Shown one piece after another: positions 5,943-6,274 of a stretch of DNA of 6,274 bases (the stretch's first letter is position 1; every line of letters begins with the position of its first letter). The notes beneath the pieces were generated by a model that was given only the letters and a program-made list of their open reading frames with translations, was not told where the DNA came from and did no database searches. Both the position numbers and the translations under genes were made by a program. The stretch is from an uncultured Sediminibacterium sp. (GTDB lineage: Bacteria; Bacteroidota; Bacteroidia; Chitinophagales; Chitinophagaceae), in NCBI GenBank assembly GCA_937907555.1, contig CALEST010000097.1, positions 1 through 6,274 of the forward strand, read 5' to 3'.

Positions 5943-6274
5943 ATGCCTTTTCTGCAAGTAATACAAACAGTGATGCTAAGATGCTTTTGCGCTGCATATG
6001 CTTTGTTTTTGCTTGTACTGATACTTCCTGTTTGTTTACTGGCTCAATCCAATGAAAAACCTTCCAAAATTTTAGCAGCAGATACTTCCCGATTGTTAAA
6101 ACCCATGAGTCGCGATCTGGATGAAGTAGTGGTAACGGGGACTATGAAAGAAGTAAAAAGAGTCGAGAGTCCTGTGCCTGTTGAAGTGTACAGTGCTGCT
6201 TTTCTGAAAAAAAATCCAGCTTTTCATGTGTTCGAAGGATTGTTGCATGTGAACGGTGTAAGGCCTCAGAGCAA
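5943..6274 (+). CDS. TonB-dependent outer-membrane receptor, N-terminal part (runs off window)
   Basis: Only the first 110 residues are present. A hydrophobic signal peptide (core about 17-34, with likely cleavage near LLAQS at 32-36) directs export. A TonB box, LDEVVVTGT (59-67), would contact TonB, and the beginning of the plug domain follows (KRVESPVPVEVYSAAFLKKN at 72-91, then NGVRPQ at 104-109). Such receptors are 22-stranded outer-membrane barrels that import metal chelates, haem, cobalamin or other ligands using proton-motive force passed on by TonB. No carboxypeptidase-like N-terminal extension of the SusC kind is seen, so a metal or siderophore receptor is more likely than a glycan receptor. 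The divergent metal regulator and the operator in the promoter agree with that, but the substrate cannot be read from this fragment. ATG 5943 is used; ATG 5973 (MLRCFC) is an alternative that gives a shorter signal peptide. Confidence 0.88.
   Translation, partial: MPFLQVIQTVMLRCFCAAYALFLLVLILPVCLLAQSNEKPSKILAADTSRLLKPMSRDLDEVVVTGTMKEVKRVESPVPVEVYSAAFLKKNPAFHVFEGLLHVNGVRPQS

Noticed and set aside
6207..6214. A8 run in the receptor gene as a second slippage site.
   Set aside because: The -1 frame stays open to the end of the window and the +1 frame stops only about 45 bases later. The clean double-stop arrangement seen in dnaX is absent, so it looks like an ordinary Lys-Lys-Asn stretch.

Overview
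The window looks like a piece of a Bacteroidota chromosome, most likely from the Chitinophagaceae or a close relative; this placement is inferred from protein style rather than a search. Supporting signs are moderate-to-low GC, no clear Shine-Dalgarno sequences, promoter-like octamers close to the Bacteroidota -7 consensus TAnnTTTG, a Bacteroidota-type DnaX tail, and a TonB-dependent receptor with an LDEVVVTGT TonB box. The genes are ordinary housekeeping and envelope genes. There is no mobile element, CRISPR array, tRNA or rRNA, and no gene-free stretch longer than about 95 bases.

Positions 1-5411 hold four tightly packed plus-strand genes. They are rsmE (16S rRNA m3U1498 methyltransferase), a periplasmic YcbB/LdtD-like L,D-transpeptidase, a GNAT-fold protein of the YghO-like group, and dnaX (clamp-loader tau subunit). 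The gaps are 9-27, 16 and 20 bases, so at least partial co-transcription is likely, although weak promoter-like octamers sit before the transpeptidase and dnaX. The products serve unrelated processes (ribosome modification, cell-wall crosslinking, unknown acyl transfer, replication), so the clustering says little about a shared pathway.

Positions 5408-6274 form a separate metal-homeostasis module. A minus-strand MntR/DtxR-type regulator converges on dnaX, with the two stop codons interleaved in one TTAA. It diverges from the start of a TonB-dependent outer-membrane receptor that runs off the window. The 94-base divergent spacer contains an 18-base imperfect palindrome (5883-5900) that looks like a DtxR-family operator. 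It overlaps the -33 element and spacer of a candidate promoter for the receptor. The simplest model is that the regulator with bound metal represses the receptor and possibly itself.

The most interesting signal is in dnaX. A run of ten A residues (4727-4736) lies just after the clamp-loader core, and both alternative reading frames meet a stop within about 20 bases of it. This is the arrangement expected for programmed ribosomal frameshifting or transcriptional slippage producing a short gamma-type subunit, as known in Escherichia coli and Thermus thermophilus.
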